Shown piece after piece: positions 54,801 to 64,000 of a DNA stretch of 64,000 nucleotides. This DNA comes from Okapia johnstoni. Its lineage: Eukaryota; Chordata; Mammalia; Artiodactyla; Giraffidae. Location of the stretch: assembly GCA_024291935.2 (NCBI GenBank), contig CM044316.1, positions 2,286,501-2,350,500 of the forward strand. Direction: 5' to 3'. Position 1 is the first letter of the stretch. Every line of letters starts with the position of its first letter. Position numbers and translations under genes: made by a program. The notes under the pieces were generated by a model, which was given only the letters and a program-made list of their open reading frames with translations, was not told the origin of the DNA and did not search any database.

Positions 54801-57800
54801 GTGGGCACCTGGACTCAGCCTGAGGTGGCAGTCAGGGGTCCACCTGTAGAGTGGATCCAGGCTCAGGCTGCGCCACTAACACCCTCGGGGCAAACAGCTG
54901 TTAAAAGGGACCTCTGGACAAACTACCCAGACCGTTTAGGGAAAGAGCTCCGTGCTCTGCCCCATGACCTAGCAGAGGTCTTCTGTGACAGGGTGTGAGT
55001 GAGAAGCTCTTGGCAGAAACCCCTATCAGAGCTGGCTGACGGCATGTTCCCAAGATAGCTGCCCCTTGGGTCTTGCGTCTCTGAGCTAAGGAGCAGTCAG
55101 CAGTTCGACAGCTTCCCATTGGCCTGCTGAGGAGGGGTCTGGGCTGGCTTTGGAGGAGAGAGCTGACAGGAGCAGGGGTCTGCTCACCTGAGGTAGGTGA
55201 TGACCCCCATGGCCCTGCAGAACAAAATCACAGCCGTGAGTCTCTCCAGACCTGATCTGATGGGGAGGAGGAGGCAGAGGGCGAGCGGGCAGGCCCTCCC
55301 CCACCCCCACCTACCCCTCCCCCACCCCCACCCACCCACTCACCAGATGTCGGAAGCCTCATTCACGGGGGTCTGTTCGATGATCTCAGGGGCCACAAAC
55401 TCAGGGGAGCCGTACTTGCTGTACTGTGGCTCTCCCGGGGTGATTTTTTGGGCAAAGCCAAAATCACAGATTTTAATGTCTTCCCGAGCAGGATGCACCA
55501 TCAGGATGTTGGGGGGCTGTCAGGCAGAGTCAGGAGTGGCTGAGCACACCCTGAGGAAGGAACCCCCAGGGCTCCCAGGCCTGGGGAGGACACTCGGGGT
55601 CTCTGAGGGGCTGCCCCCACAGGAGGGTGGGGCCAGCATGAGGCCATAGGCAGACCCGGGAGCAGTGCCCTTGGGGATAGCTTCTGCTCCATCAGAGCTG
55701 TCCCCACCTGAAGGTGAAGGGGCTGCTGTAAGGCAGTGAGCTCCCTGTCCCTGGAGATGAGGAAGTTCTCAGAGGGAGCTGGAAGTGCTGGGCCTTCACC
55801 CCCTCAGCCTCTAGGCCCCAGGCTTCCAGCAGCTCCTCCCCGGGCTCCGGGGCAGCCGGGAGTCGCGTACCTTTATGTCCAAGTGAAGGATGCCTTGACT
55901 GTGCAGGTAGTGCAACCCCTCCACCAGCTGCTGGATGTACACCTTGACCTGCGGCAGAGCTGGTGCTCAGGTGAGCCAGCCAGCCTCCAGCTCCCCTCTC
56001 CTCACTTCCCTGCCTGCTCCCATCAACAGGACCTCCACTTCCCTCCAGATCTGAGCCTGGGGTTGCGGGGGGTGGCTCCTGCAGGACAGGTTCCATGCAA
56101 AGCCCCAGGGAGCCGTGTAGCTGGGAGATTCCTCTGGGCCCCCAGGTAGATGGGTTTGGGTGTGTGGAGCTACTTGAGCAAAGTGGGAGGGGGCCGGGGG
56201 AGCAGCCAAGGGCTGGGCAGCTCGGTCAGTGCCCTCGGGGGTGGAGAAGCAGTGAGCCCCGGCCACGGGAGGGCTTTGAGAGCCCGACAGGAGCTGCAGC
56301 ACCCCGTGAGGGTCTCTGAGGGGGAGTGCTCTGTTGGGAGCTAGTCTGGTCTGGGCTGGGGCAGCAGGAGGCCTGGCCAGGCCCACACGCAGCCCGGCAG
56401 CTATGTGGGCAGCCAGGCAGCAGTCACCTCGGCCTCGGTCACCACACTCTTCTTGAACAGGCGGTCCAGCAGCTCTTCCGACGAGCACCTGGGAGTCTGT
56501 CAAGGAAAGCTCTAGGCGCTGGAACCCTCAAAGCCTCATGCCGCCTGGGGGGAGTCTTATCTCCAGGTGGGGGTGGGGGCTATGCTTGGGAGCCTGGTGC
56601 TCACGGTTGAGGAGGATGGGAGGGACAAAACCCCCCAAATAGAGGGACCGAGGATAGTGGGAGGCAGCAGAGTGGGAGTGGCCCGCCAACCCCCGACTCC
56701 TGCAGGGGATGCTGATGGGGAAGGTGGGGGTGTGGAGACCCTCAGCTGGGCCACGCGCAGCGGATGGGCCGGGTGGGGCCTGTGCCCCTCCCTGGAGCGT
56801 GGGTTGGCATGCAAAGACGCATCAGCGCCTGGGGCATGCCGAAGACAGGTAAGACCAAGTTTCCTGCTGGAGGCCAACGTGGGGAGCAGGAGACAGAAGC
56901 ATGTCTTGGGCCTTCTGGATGAAGCCCTACGTAAATTCCTTACCCAAGGGACTGGGAGCTGGGAGGTATGTGTGGTGGCAGTGCGTGCGGGAAGTGGGGG
57001 GGTTGCGGGGGCCGTGCAGATAGTCAGGAAGCATTGCAATGCCAGCGGCACGGGCTGCCCCCATCAGGCAGTTGGGCCTGGGTCACCAGAACCACAGACC
57101 CCACCCAGCTCTGCAGATCCCTGTCTGCCGGGTCACATTCCTCCCCGCCACCTCCCGCCCTGCCACCTGGCACCCTCAGGGTGAGGTGGGATACAGCTCC
57201 AGGATGAGGATCAGGGTCTTCCGGGTCTCAAACTGGTCCAGCAGCGCAGTGACCAGTGGGTGGCTCAGGCCTGCTAGGATGTCCCGCTCCCGATAAGCCT
57301 GGGCACGTGTCCTGCTCCGCAGGGGAATGAACTTGGCAGCGCAGGCCATCTGGTTGCCCTTGTGCTGCACCTTCTTCACGAAGCTGAACACACCCCTGGG
57401 AGGAGGGGACAGTGTGCTGGGGCCCCTGGGGGACAGAAGCTTGGGGGCGGGTTTCCTGGGGGAGGGGGTTTCCTGAGAGGAGAGGTTCCAGGAGAGCAGG
57501 GGCTGCGGGAGTGGGTACTGGAGGAGGCCAAGTTGGCAAGGGGAGTGGGCACTCTGCGGATGGGGGTTTGCAGGAGGCAGGGGCTCCAGAGGGTGAGGGC
57601 TGGGGAGGCCCGTCTTCGGTGGGGGCAGGGCTCTGCGTTGAGGGAGTTCAGCGAGCACTAAGGGGGGACTGTAGGGGTGCAGTGGGTGGGAGGGCTGGGG
57701 GCTCCTGGTCAGACACTCTCACACAGGAACTCTGGGAGGCTGAGGCTGAGGGGCTTAGGGGGTGGGGCTCCAGTGGATGAGGCTCCTGGGGCTGGGATGG

Positions 57801-60800
57801 GGGCAGTACCTTCCAATTTCCTCCATGACCTCATAAAAGGAGTGCAGTTTCCTCCTAGAGCTGTGCTCACTGTCCCGTGTAGCCAGGGAAGGGGAAGCTG
57901 TAAGAATGAGTAAAGATGATCACCCAGCCCTTCTGTCCCCAACTTCACAGTGCCTGAACCTGTGAGAGCTCAGGGGACCCCCATGCCCATGGCCCCCCAC
58001 ACCTGCATGGAGCCAAGACAAGGCCTGGGAAGGGGTCCCCCACTTACCCCCATGGATCAGCAGCTCTGCCTTGCACAGCACCTGGCCGCCAGTGTTCTGG
58101 GCCAGGCACGTGTAGACACCCGCGTCATGCTGGGCTACGTCCCTGAGCACCAGGGAGTAGGTGGTCCCTTCCTGCTGCTGGCTGAGCCGGGGGTCAGCTC
58201 CCAGCTGGGTGCCATCCTGGAGACATGGGAGGGCAGGGAGGCCGTCAGTACACCCTGGGGACCCCAGAACCACGGCCCAGCCCGACCTTCAGTGAGTGCC
58301 GTGCCCGGTCCAGGGGGGCTTCACACACTGCCCCTCCTGCAGGCAGGCCCTCACCCAGGCCTGGCCCTACCTTGTACCAGGTCACTGTGGGCTGTGGGTT
58401 GCCCTCAATGACAGCCTGGAACTGTGCCATGCCGCCGCTCTGGGCCTGCACGTCCTCGATGGTGACCTGCATGGATGGGGGGCCTGGGGTGGGGAAAGGA
58501 GTTAGTGGGCAGGAGCCAGGCTGTGTCCCGCCAAGCCTATCCTGCGCTGAAATCTTCTGATGCTGGCTCCATTCACAGAGACCCAGGTGGCCTGGCAGCA
58601 ACCCCAGGTGTGTCTTGCTGCCCGAGCTGGGCAGGAAGGCCCTGAGACATACTCCAAGGTGAAAGAGCCCAGCTGCCTCCAAGGGAAGGGACCCCATCCC
58701 TGATGGTCCAGAAATGCACCCCCTGTCTTTCCTGCTTCAGCCTCAGCTCTCTGAGGGCAGGCCACAAGAATATGACAGCTCTGCGTGGGGTAAAGGCGCT
58801 GCTGCCTGCCTCTCCCCTCCCAGCGATGCCTTCTGAGGGGACCCAAGCAGAGAGGCAGCAGGGGCCCTGGCCACAGTAAGGCTGGGACTTGCCAGGTGGC
58901 TTTGCCGGCTCTGCCATGGAAATTCCTCCCTAGCCTGGGGCATGGAAGGCACACAGACTGCCAGGCCCCCACCTACTTGCAGCAGGCGTGTCGCCGGTCT
59001 GGTACACGTACATCCTGTGTGTGGTCTCCGTGAACACGTGGCTGTGGACGTCCCAGAGCTCACCTGCCCCTGGCCATGCAGTGCCCTCCATCCTGGGGCA
59101 TGGAGTAGAATTAGCTGTCTGCCTTGCCCTTCCACTCTTGGGGCGTGGGAGGCAGAGATGGGGTTCTTGTCCCCCACCTACGCAGGGGGCTGCAGCAGAC
59201 TCTTTGGGAGGGGATAAACAGCCTGTGGCCCCAGTCCTAGGTGAAGAAGGGCACTCCCCCCACTTTCCTTGCCCCAGGGGTGGCCTCCCCCTGCCCTGGG
59301 GCCTAAGGGTGGGGCTGGTAAGGAGAGTGCAGGGGTGCTGTGATCCCACCCCTTGCTCTCCTTTTCCCACGCCCCACCCTGCCCCCAGGACGTCCCCTCC
59401 CCACCCCAGCCAGATTGAGAGGTTACCGAATGGGCACCGTGCGTTCAGGGACCTCAGCATGTGCCTGAGCCGTCTGCTCCAGGCCCTCGTGGGAGTGAGG
59501 CTGAGGCGCCTTTGGAGGCTCGCCTGGTGGGAGGCAAGGGGCCCGGTTAGATGGAGCCTGGGACAGGGTAGGGGACAATTCCCCAGGACAGGCCTCTGCG
59601 TCAACCTCCAGGGCCCAGAAGCCAGGAGCACGGACAGCAGGGGCTCCAAGAGCACGGGGTCCTTGAGCACAGACTCAGCTCTCCAACTGCGATGTGCACC
59701 TCAGCCCCTGGGCTGGGCCTAGGGCCCCGCAGCACACCCCCGGGGTCTGGTCTACCCGGGGCTCCGCTCACTTCTGCTCCTTCCTGTCCTCCTCCTTTCC
59801 CTGCACTCCCTCCCCTCTTCCCCCTCCTCCTAGTCTCCCTCTCCTCCTCCCCGCCCCCCATCCTTCTCTCTGCTCTTCCCTAGTCTCTCCCCTTCCCCTC
59901 CCTCTCCTCCCCATTCCCACACCCTTCCTCTCCTCCTCTCACTTCCAACCCACCTCCCCAGGAGCACAGGGCACCCAAGCTGTCGGCTGAGGGCTGACCA
60001 CAGGAGGCCCCTGGCTCCCAGGACACACATGCTAAGAGTGGGAAGGACCTCCCAGAGCCCATCCCGTCATCTAGTCCCACAGGCTGAGTGAGGGGTAGGC
60101 CTTGTCCAGGACCCCCAACATGTAAGGCCAACAGAACGCTGGGGTCCTCAGGCTCTGCCAGTTCACCCCCATGGGATGGGCACCCAGAGTAACCAAGGTG
60201 GGGTCAGAAAGGAGGGGCAGTTATGGGTGGGCGCAGGGGTCCCGGAAGCAGGTGGTCTTTTGCCTTCAACCTGCTGCCAGGCCTCACCAGATGCAGCCCC
60301 AGCCTCCACAGCTGGGGGCTCAGGGCTGGCCTCCTGGTGTGCAGGCGGCCTCTCAGGGCTGGGGCTGGGGCTGCTGTGCTCCCCTGTGGAAGGTCCTGGA
60401 GCCTCAGGGCACGTCTGTGTCTTCTGGATGGATGTGCTCTCCTGGCCCAGCCGCCCTGGGGCAGCTGGGGCTGGGACGGCAGCATCTGTAGGAGAGGCAG
60501 GTCGACGCACAGGAGTGAGGGGGGCTGGGGCCCGGGAGGGGGACACTGCTGAGATGAGGCTACCCTTCCCACTCTCCCGCTCCAGCCACCCGCTGGGTTT
60601 AGGAAGCGCCGAAGGTGGAGGCCCGAGAGAAGACGGGGTCTGTGCCAGAGATGGCACTCCAGGCAGCAAGTGCTAGACTGGTCCACCCCCAGAGTGTCTC
60701 CCAGATGCCCTTATGAGAATGTCAGTTCCCACAGGGACAGCTGCGTCTGGACCCCCACCCTCCACTTTGGGCGGCCCCTCGGTCTCAGTCCCATCCCGTC

Positions 60801-63585
60801 ATCCTGGGGCTGGCCTTGCTCTGTAGCCCACTCTGGATCCGAGGGTACTGGGTCACTCAGGCTCAGATGGATCCAGCCCCACATTCTAGGAAAGCTAAGG
60901 ACAGCCCGATGCCAGATCAGGAGCTGAGAGCTCCTCACAGGGTGGGCTGCCTTCTCGCCTCCCAGGGCAGCCACCATTCTCCACCCAGCAGCCCGACCCA
61001 GACCACCACACTCCCACCTGGTCCCTGCCCCACATAACTCCCCGAGGGAATCTTGAGACCCTCCAGGCTCTTGGCTTCCTGCCCTCAGCCCCCAGTTCAG
61101 CCCCCTCCTCCACCTGACTGCCAGCCCCCCTGTGGCTGTTCTGAGATGCCCACCACTCCATTTCCAGAAAGGCCCCCTCTATGGAGCTCTCTCCCGTGCT
61201 CCAAAGCCTCCCTCCTGTTGATCTGCTGTATTCTTGGGCCCACCAGGCTGAGGAGGCCACTGGGCAGGCTGCTGTCTGTCTGCAGTCTGTGGCGCTGGGG
61301 CGACCATCCTGTGCTTCCCCACTCCAAGGAGGCCGTCAGGACCCCTGACCCATCATGCCCCCATGGCTGTCCTGACAAAGGACTCAGGCTCACAGGATGC
61401 AGGATGACCTGCTTGACCCCCAGCAGACTGGGGGCAACTACTATGGACACCGCAGCCACACTGTGTGCGCCTGTGATCAGCCCCTTAGCCCACACGTGAG
61501 CAAGCTGGACAGGCAAACGATCACGCCTCCACCCAGGATCTGTAGGACTAGCCAGGACCCACAGGTTGATGCTGGGTGTCCACCCAGGGGTGCCAATGGA
61601 AAGGGCCTGGGCTGTTCATTGGTTGGTCTCCAGGTTCTCCAGGGCCAGGATGGTCCCTCCCTCCTGAGGCGCCGGAACCATCAGGTAGAGAAGCAAAAAT
61701 GAGAAAAGCAGACGCAGTGCAAGGAACCGGTTTATTACCATCAGCAGGGCTGACTGATGGGACTGCTTCCCATGCACAGACCCTGGTCCACCCTGCTGAG
61801 AAGGCCTAGGAGGGCCTGTGGAGCTGGGCCGCACACAGGCCTCCTGGAGGCCAAGAAAGGTGTTTGGGGCTAAGATGTGATTTGAGGGGTGCCCCTGCTG
61901 AGCAGGAGCCCAGGAACCCCCAGCCCAGGTAAGAGCCAGGGCTGGGCCGGGCCTGGACACTGGGACTGGGGCTTAAGCTGGCACACACAGGGCCCATGTG
62001 GCCACTGCCTGGTGAATAGAGCAGGAAAGATGCCCAAGTGCCTTCCCTGTGTCTGCAGCCCCGAGCCCAGAGCAGCAGCCTGCGAGTCAGTCCCGCCCGA
62101 GCTCTCAGAGCAGCTTGAGGAGCCTCTGAGATCACAGTGCGTGCACCGTCCTCAGCTGACGACCAAGTCCTGTGAGGTAGGAATCGCCTGGTTTGGAAGG
62201 GGAGGGAAGGCTGGAGTCCTGAGTTGTTGGACTGCCAGGGGAGGTCAGAGCACCCGTGTCCGAGGCGTGCCAGCTTTGGGACTCTCTCCTGATTGAAGAC
62301 CCAAGGCAGCTGAGGTGAGTTGATGCTGGTGCCAGGCAGGGTCCCAACGCTGCCTTCCTCTTTCCGCTGCCCCATGCAAGCATGGCAGCTTTGTCAGGGG
62401 GGTCCCCGGTCCAAGAGTCTCTCATCTCAGCCCCAGCCACCCCGTCCCTGAGGGTCTTGGCCTCAGCCCTGGGAGGGGCTGGGGCCCATGTCCCTGTCTG
62501 GGCAGATGTGCAGGGTGACAGTCTCCCCCACAGCCCCAAAGCTGACCGTCTGGGTTGAAACCTCTGTTTTGAAGCTGCTCTGGCCACTGTCAGCAGAGCG
62601 CTGAACCTGAGTGCAGAAGGAAGGTTTCTGGGTCACGGCACCTCCGGCCCGGGCCTCCCGAAAGCAGAAGGAGACACCCGTGGGGCCCCGGCCCTGCGGC
62701 CCCGATGGGAACGCCTCTCGGGGCCTGGGCACACGGCCGAAGAAGCCAGCAGGGGCATGGGAATCTGGTGGGCGCCCCACGTTAAGCAGAACGGGCTGCC
62801 CCACGGTGGGCTCACTGATCTCTCTCTGGAGCACTGAGATTTCACAGGGCGGGTCATCAGAAGCACTCGGCATGGGGCCACTGCAGCCAAAGGTCTCCCC
62901 TTCCTGGGGCACATAATCCTCCAGGTCAGCCAGGGTGAGGGCACGGCCGTGGTGTGTGAGGATCTTGGGGTCATGGCCCTGCAGACCATCAGCACCCAGT
63001 GGCTCCTCCACCTGGTAGGTATCTCTCTCCTCCTCCTCCAGTGGGGTTTCCTCTTCAGCACCCCAGGGCGGGGATGGCTCAGGGGTCTCCGGCCCTGTTT
63101 CCACACAGAAGATTAGGGGCTCTCCAACAGTGACCGTGGCCGGGGGCTCCTGGGTCAGCAGCTTGTTGTTGGAGTTGTTTGTATTGGGGTCTCCTCCAGA
63201 CATCCTTCCAGGCAGTGTGAAGTGAAGCTCCTCAGAGCTGCCAGGCGTCTCTCTGGTCAGAGACGCACCCTTTGAGCCGGTCTTCTTCACCCGGACTTCA
63301 ATGGTCTCCTCAACCTCCACCCATTTGGGTGGGGGCCTGGCGCCCCCAGGCAGGTCTGCCTTGTGGGTCTCAGGCTCCGTCACGAACAGAGTGGGCACAG
63401 CGGGCCGCCAGCCTGGCTCTGCCTCAGGCCTGGAGGGTCTGCTGGCCTCTGGCGAGGGCAGCAGCTCAGGGGACAGCAGGCCTGGCCTGGGCAGGCTGGC
63501 GGGGTGACTGTAGCGGGAGGGAGACTTGCTGGGGGACTGGCGTCGGCCACGGGGGCTCTTCACCACAGTGGTAATGGTCTCCTCT
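47111..63585 (-). CDS. OBSCN: OBSCN (obscurin), 3' part of the gene, partial
   Basis: Only the 3' part of this giant sarcomeric Ig/Fn3/RhoGEF/kinase gene lies in the window; the rest is beyond 64,000. Two alternative ends are visible: the obscurin-A tail exon (63,585-62,463), and the obscurin-B path of 26 exons from 60,485 to 47,111. The latter joins in frame to 1,737 codons plus stop, ending NLAQVR. Obscurin surrounds myofibrils at the M-band and Z-disc and links them to the sarcoplasmic reticulum. The C-terminal module order (Ig, kinase, long linker, Ig, Fn3, kinase) is the hallmark of obscurin-B. All exon borders used are GT-AG and phase-compatible. The gene converges on TRIM11, as expected from mammalian synteny. 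Confidence 0.97.
49085..49553 (-). CDS. OBSCN: obscurin fibronectin type III domain (two exons)
   Basis: Exons 49,553-49,431 and 49,255-49,085 encode one Fn3 module just before kinase 2. Typical positions are visible: VLLVWKPVESYGP (B strand Trp), YIVQCSL (C strand), and YTFRTACVSKAGMGPYSSPS (F-G strands, Tyr corner and the usual G-loop). Tandem Ig-Fn3 in front of the kinase is the same arrangement as in titin and MLCK family members. Confidence 0.93.
50258..51106 (-). CDS. OBSCN: obscurin linker end and Ig domain before Fn3 (three exons)
   Basis: Exon 51,106-51,026 carries the end of the basic linker (KEGPPRKK). Exons 50,708-50,598 and 50,425-50,258 encode an I-set Ig domain: SVTLACQV (B-strand Cys), ATWSKDG (C-strand Trp), and EDLGVYTCSVSNALG (D-x-G-x-Y-x-C F strand). 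Phases are 1 at each boundary, the usual phase for Ig exons in this gene. Confidence 0.93.
51667..53677 (-). CDS. OBSCN: obscurin inter-kinase linker, single 2,011-nt exon
   Basis: This exon starts RSLMSYKSILVMRSIPELL directly after kinase 1 and is 670 codons plus one base. It is largely low-complexity, rich in Ser, Pro, Glu and Gly, with an uninterrupted serine run just before DNELAPFARAKS. Conserved islands are a glycine-rich YAGVAGYGTFAFGG block and a SEVDPAYLNLSDLYDIKYLP block near the end. Its donor at 51,666-51,661 is GTTACT, weak at positions +3 and +5. Read-through would add about 28 codons to a stop at 51,584-51,586. No catalytic function is known for this segment. Confidence 0.93.
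54008..57897 (-). CDS. OBSCN: obscurin kinase 1, nine exons
   Basis: Exons 57,897-57,810, 57,395-57,195, 56,488-56,428, 55,948-55,871, 55,516-55,344, 55,214-55,188, 54,518-54,366, 54,272-54,227 and 54,085-54,008 encode a complete kinase domain. Motifs in order: GRGVFSFVKK glycine loop, ATP lysine in CAAKFIPL, helix-C Glu in YRERDIL, HLDIKPPN catalytic loop (Leu replaces the HRD Arg), CDFGFAQ, FVAPEII, DIWAMGV. It is of the MLCK family. The exon 55,214-55,188 is only 27 nt. The donor after 57,195 is GTATCC, weaker than the rest. The frame is intact throughout. Confidence 0.95.
55290..55343 (-). promoter_or_regulatory. OBSCN: G-run intronic tract beside OBSCN microexon
   Basis: On the transcribed (minus) strand, the intron after exon 55,516-55,344 starts GTGAGT and then has at least eight runs of three or more G within about 50 nt. 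G-runs just downstream of donors are known splicing enhancers and can form G-quadruplexes. The intron ends at the 27-nt microexon, so a role in its splicing is plausible but not shown. Confidence 0.4.
58048..58483 (-). CDS. OBSCN: obscurin Ig domain before kinase 1 (two exons)
   Basis: Exons 58,483-58,371 and 58,216-58,048 form an I-set Ig domain: PPSMQVTIEDVQAQSGG (A strand), MAQFQAVIEG (B strand), TVTWYKDG (C-strand Trp), and HDAGVYTCLAQNTGG (F-strand Tyr/Cys). It sits immediately upstream of kinase 1, where MLCK-family kinases commonly carry an Ig domain. The B-strand position that is normally Cys is Phe-Gln here, as in several obscurin/titin Igs. Confidence 0.92.
58977..60485 (-). CDS. 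OBSCN: obscurin-B linker upstream of kinase 1 (three exons)
   Basis: Exons 60,485-60,288 (198 nt), 59,523-59,427 (97 nt) and 59,092-58,977 (116 nt) join in frame with the following Ig exon. The first is Pro/Ser/Ala-rich with no domain. The third contains LWDVHSHVFTETTHRMYVYQ, typical of the obscurin-B pre-kinase linker. The first exon begins with two bases of a split codon (phase 1), so an upstream exon ending in phase 1 must exist. The exon calls rest on splice motifs and frame. Confidence 0.8.
59770..59960. repeat. polypyrimidine (CT-rich) low-complexity tract
   Basis: A nearly continuous C/T tract in an OBSCN intron between the exons at 59,523 and 60,288. Frames across it are compositional. 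Confidence 0.8.
61731..61736 (-). terminator. OBSCN: obscurin-A polyadenylation signal
   Basis: AATAAA on the minus strand lies about 730 nt beyond the obscurin-A stop codon (62,463-62,465), with no splice needed between. It marks the end of the alternative last exon. From here to 60,490 I see no further exon that I can support. Confidence 0.75.
62463..63585 (-). CDS. OBSCN: obscurin-A alternative terminal exon (ankyrin-binding tail)
   Basis: After the acceptor AG at 63,587-63,586, one base completes a codon and 373 further residues follow to a TGA. The sequence is non-modular: a Ser/Pro/Arg-rich start (SPSKSPSRYS), a NNSNNKLL stretch, an acidic patch (EEETPLEEEERD), then ALTLADLEDYVP and a conserved end VTLHICPDRD. 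It matches the tail of obscurin-A, which binds small ankyrin 1 of the sarcoplasmic reticulum and so tethers it to the myofibril. Use of this exon with its own poly(A) signal gives the kinase-free form. The preceding exon lies outside the window. Confidence 0.92.
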
Positions 63586-63599
63586 CTGTGGGGAGAGGG

Positions 63600-64000
63600 C
63601 CGAGAGGAGATGGGCACAGAGACCCACAGCCTCACCCAGTGCCCTTGCCGTCAGCACATTCAGGGGCCAGCAAGGGAGATCAGGTTAGTGTCCAAGCAGT
63701 CAAGTGGTGAAATTGCATAAACAAACTCCTACACATGCGCCTGAGCCCAGTCTCCAGATCCCCACCCAAAGAACCAAAGTACCAAAGCACAGAGTTTCAT
63801 CTGGCCATCTACGTACACTTGGGCTCTAGTGTACAGATCTCAAAATGAGAGGTGAGGCATGGGGGGGAGGCAAGTGCAGTGTCACTCAGGTATCTTCGCA
63901 TCTCAGATGGGTTTGTAATGTCATGTGCCAATCTCCCTTCCTGTGCATGGCTCTCTTGTTCTGGAGACACCAGCCCTCCTTACAGAGCCGAGGGACAGGT
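63600..64000 (-). other. OBSCN: OBSCN intron at window edge
   Basis: Sequence upstream of the obscurin-A tail exon on the minus strand. I see no exon with good splice sites and frame here. Confidence 0.6.

Noticed and set aside
60163..60669. Extending the OBSCN exon at 60,288-60,485 rightward along the open frame
   Set aside because: A good acceptor with polypyrimidine tract lies at 60,487-60,486, and the open frame beyond it shows only low-complexity sequence.

Overview
The window is vertebrate nuclear DNA from a ruminant, most likely cattle or a close relative. Split genes with GT-AG introns, CpG islands and AATAAA signals show a vertebrate genome. The intergenic part is packed with BovB (RTE) retrotransposons and tRNA-Glu-derived Bov-tA/Bov-A2 SINEs, which are diagnostic of ruminants. 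Three protein-coding genes are recognisable: TRIM17 (+), TRIM11 (+) and the 3' part of the giant muscle gene OBSCN (-). This is the conserved TRIM17-TRIM11-OBSCN block, with the TRIM pair and OBSCN converging tail to tail. I found no RNA genes, no CRISPR arrays and no bacterial-type system.

Layout. 1-2,170: upstream and 5' UTR region of TRIM17. 2,173-7,104: TRIM17, six coding exons (RING, B-box, coiled coil, B30.2/SPRY). 7,790-8,900: CpG-island promoter of TRIM11. 8,414-14,912: TRIM11, with the same six-exon plan; the four internal exons (96, 231, 23 and 101 nt) are identical in length to those of TRIM17, so the two are tandem paralogues. 15,500-46,100: about 30 kb of intergenic DNA made mostly of nested retroelements: nine BovB pieces, about nine SINE pieces, several L1s and LTR-derived stretches. 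It also holds two GC/CpG-rich islands with no assigned gene (about 20,060-20,760 and 37,290-37,760). 47,020-63,585: OBSCN on the minus strand.

The OBSCN part holds, in transcript order: (a) an alternative last exon encoding the non-modular C-terminal tail of obscurin-A, with its own polyadenylation signal; (b) the obscurin-B continuation of 26 coding exons giving 1,737 codons plus stop: linker, Ig domain, kinase 1, a 2-kb low-complexity linker exon, Ig domain, fibronectin-III domain and kinase 2. Every splice junction I derived keeps frame, and both kinase domains are open.

Functionally, the two TRIM genes encode E3 ubiquitin ligases, and OBSCN encodes a sarcomeric scaffold and kinase of striated muscle. 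They are neighbours by ancient synteny, not by pathway. The most notable observations are an orphan CpG island with promoter-type motifs, a GC-AG intron in TRIM11, a complete solo LTR with target-site duplication inside an L1, an in-element 96-bp triplication and a foldback insertion in a young L1, a small membrane-protein-like ORF, and the confinement of ruminant-specific transposons to the TRIM11-OBSCN gap.
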